A stretch of DNA of 64,000 nucleotides from Dyella lipolytica (GTDB lineage Bacteria; Pseudomonadota; Gammaproteobacteria; Xanthomonadales; Rhodanobacteraceae), in contig NZ_BSNQ01000009.1 of NCBI RefSeq assembly GCF_030160075.1, positions 244,295 to 308,294 on the forward strand, in the 5' to 3' direction. The translations under genes and the position numbers were made by a program. Position 1 is the stretch's first letter, and every line of letters begins with the position of its first letter. The notes under the pieces are model-generated. The model was not told the DNA's origin. It saw only the letters and a list, made by a program, of their open reading frames with translations, and searched no databases. This document shows, one piece after another, positions 62,580 through 64,000 of the stretch.

Positions 62580-62888
62580 ATGAAATACTTCTTCTGCAAA
62601 TTGATTCCTCCCCGCGCCACCTTCGCTCAAGACATGACTCAGGCGGAGCGGGCCCTCATGGGTCAGCACGTCGCGTACTGGCAAGACCTGATGCACAAGC
62701 AAAAGGCTCTCGCGTTCGGACCTGTGGCAGATCCTCAAGGCGGCTACGGCATTGGGATCATTGCCGCGAGCAGTGACGCTGAGATGGAGATACTTCGCGA
62801 GAACGATCCAACCATCAAGGCGAATGAGGGCTTTCGGTTCGAAGCTCTGCCGATGCCGCGGTTGATGAGCCCCTTAGTCACCCAGTGA
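62580..62888 (+). CDS. YciI-like protein
   Basis: The 102-residue protein belongs to the YCII-related (dimeric ferredoxin-like) superfamily, with ALMGQHVAYWQDLMHKQKALAFGPVADPQGGYGIGIIAASSDAE in consecutive blocks. The conserved His in the middle (near residue 30) and Asp (near residue 51) are kept. CAGGAG precedes the ATG. The reaction is unknown for most members. Confidence 0.88.
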   Translation: MKYFFCKLIPPRATFAQDMTQAERALMGQHVAYWQDLMHKQKALAFGPVADPQGGYGIGIIAASSDAEMEILRENDPTIKANEGFRFEALPMPRLMSPLVTQ

Positions 62889-62967
62889 CGCTGGCGCCGC
62901 CGAACAATTTGCTGCAGTTGACCGTCATCCCACTACGCGGGCTGCCGGCAGCTGAGCTTAAGCGTTG

Positions 62968-62999
62968 AACGTCTGTTTTCGACCCGAAGCGGACACTGC
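62968..62999 (+). repeat. GTCCGC dispersed palindrome, copy F
   Basis: GTCTGTTTTCGACCCGAAGC then GGACAC has the core with one arm change. In one frame it reads NVCFRPEAD, the usual false peptide of this repeat. It stands about 70 bases before the last gene. Confidence 0.72.
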
Positions 63000-63067
63000 G
63001 GAGCTAAACGTTTTTCGGATCGTACGCATCACAGTGCCTCTTGCTGTCAGGCGACAAGGAATTCTGC

Positions 63068-64000
63068 ATGACACGTTTTCGTTCCGTACTTACGGTCGTA
63101 TCGATTCTCAGCTCGTTAATAGCCACCACCGCACCCGCCGCTCCACCGGAATCGCTTCCGGCATCGGCATACACGCATCCGCAAGAACTCGTCGTCGTGG
63201 CACCCGGCCGGCGGCTCAACGTTTATTGCCTCGGTGAAGGCTCGCCAACGGTGCTTTTCGATGCTGGGCTGGGTGACGGCACAATGGGTTGGCGCGCGGT
63301 GCAAGGTGAGATTGCCAAGACGACGCGCGCATGCACTTATGATCGGGCCAACTATTTTTTTAGCGACACCGTCGATCGGCGCGCGACAGCGCAAGCGGCC
63401 GTCGAGGATATGTTGGCGCTAATCGATCACGCCAAGCTGGGTGATCGCGTGATCCTAGTTGGACATTCTCGCGGTGGATTAAATGTCCGTCTGTTCACCT
63501 ACGAACATGCCAATCGTGTCGCAGGGTTGGTATTGGTTGACCCCACCGTCACAGAGAAGCTGTCTTCGGCAGCGACCGCATACTATGTTCACAAATACGA
63601 AAACTATCTCGCGCGAGGCCAGCAATTGGAAAATTGCTGGCACGCGGCGCAGCAGCACGCATTGCAACCTGAGGGCGCGGACTCCTTGAAGTGCCTGGAC
63701 GACTTCGGCGCCCAGCAAGATCCAAACGAACGGGTGCTGGCGCACACCATCCGAACCATGGAGACGCAACCCGCCTACCAGGCGACCCTTTTCTCGGAAC
63801 GACAAAACTTGTTCTATCCCATCGACAACGACGGGGATTCGATCGACGGGCGGAGTATCGCACTGGCCGAGCACTCGCTTGGCGACCTCCCACTGGTAGT
63901 GATTTCGGCCGATTGGTTCAAGTCGATCACCTTCAAGGGCACGCCAACGGTCGAGCAAAGAGAGTTTTTGTCATGGAATAGTGAGCAAATGCGCCATATC
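63068..64000 (+). CDS. Secreted alpha/beta hydrolase, 3' end cut by window edge
   Basis: The frame runs open from ATG 63068, seven bases after AAGGA, to the end of the window (311 codons). A signal peptide ends near TAPAAP (about 25). The nucleophile elbow is GHSRGG, and the lead-in GRRLNVYCLGEGSPTVLFDAGLG is close to GRRLNLYCRGDGSPTVVFDTGLG of the hydrolase at 55251-56306, so the two are paralogues. The cap holds cysteines (ENCWHA, LKCLDD), as in the other copy. The final His is probably outside the window. Confidence 0.9.
   Translation, partial: MTRFRSVLTVVSILSSLIATTAPAAPPESLPASAYTHPQELVVVAPGRRLNVYCLGEGSPTVLFDAGLGDGTMGWRAVQGEIAKTTRACTYDRANYFFSDTVDRRATAQAAVEDMLALIDHAKLGDRVILVGHSRGGLNVRLFTYEHANRVAGLVLVDPTVTEKLSSAATAYYVHKYENYLARGQQLENCWHAAQQHALQPEGADSLKCLDDFGAQQDPNERVLAHTIRTMETQPAYQATLFSERQNLFYPIDNDGDSIDGRSIALAEHSLGDLPLVVISADWFKSITFKGTPTVEQREFLSWNSEQMRHI

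Noticed and set aside
62965-63237. Plus-strand frame starting NVCFRPEADTAEL
   Set aside because: This is the same repeat-derived false peptide. It also overlaps the signal peptide of the last hydrolase gene in another register.

Overview
The window is a GC-rich chromosomal segment of a gammaproteobacterium, most likely of the Xanthomonadales/Rhodanobacteraceae (Dyella, Rhodanobacter or Luteibacter type). I base this on gene order and family content: a pilMNOPQ cluster divergent from a penicillin-binding protein 1A gene; type B ribosomal protein L31; a TIGR02449-zapA-6S RNA-fau block; a cydPABX oxidase operon; an S46 dipeptidyl peptidase; and large TonB-dependent receptors. The genus is an inference. 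I see no rRNA, tRNA, CRISPR array, prophage, transposase or integrase.

The left two thirds (1-36000) is mostly conserved housekeeping DNA. It runs: the type IV pilus alignment complex (pilQ partial, pilP, pilO, pilN, pilM); mrcA with a conserved unknown gene; gltA; rpmE2 with a near-consensus promoter; a nucleoside hydrolase; recG-ridA-spoT-rpoZ on one strand; a complete Mla phospholipid-transport locus (mlaFEDCB, with mlaA converging on it) lying between rpoZ and gmk; yicC divergent from rph-rdgB-hemW; a DUF1631-PilZ pair; pepQ; the cydP-cydA-cydB-cydX operon; pepP-ygfB; and TIGR02449-zapA-ssrS-fau-EVE-rpiA.

From about 36000 onward the segment is accessory. It holds a TonB-dependent receptor bracketed by rpiA and a diverged fragment of the rpiA 3' end, an S46 peptidase, a LysR regulator divergent from an SDR/AhpD-like pair with a perfect palindrome between them, a secreted phospholipase C/acid phosphatase-family enzyme followed by a di-haem peroxidase, a Cache-HAMP-PP2C-HATPase phosphatase coupled to a STAS protein, a LamG-like secreted protein, a second AhpD-like protein that has lost its cysteines, an XRE/MmyB regulator, a SnoaL-like protein, two paralogous alpha/beta hydrolases (the second cut by the window end), a zinc-ribbon membrane protein, an S9 peptidase, a GntR-TSUP-DUF1634 operon, a DUF417 membrane protein and a YciI-like protein.

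Two families of small dispersed palindromes sit between genes. One is a REP-like CCCTCTCCC/GGGAGAGGG element (three copies). The other is a GTCCGCTTT-GACCC-AAGCGGAC element (several copies, all in the accessory part). The observations I rate highest are the tandem-MCE MlaD, the rpiA 3'-end duplication around the TonB receptor gene, the dispersed GTCCGC element, the LysR palindrome and the cysteine-less AhpD paralogue.
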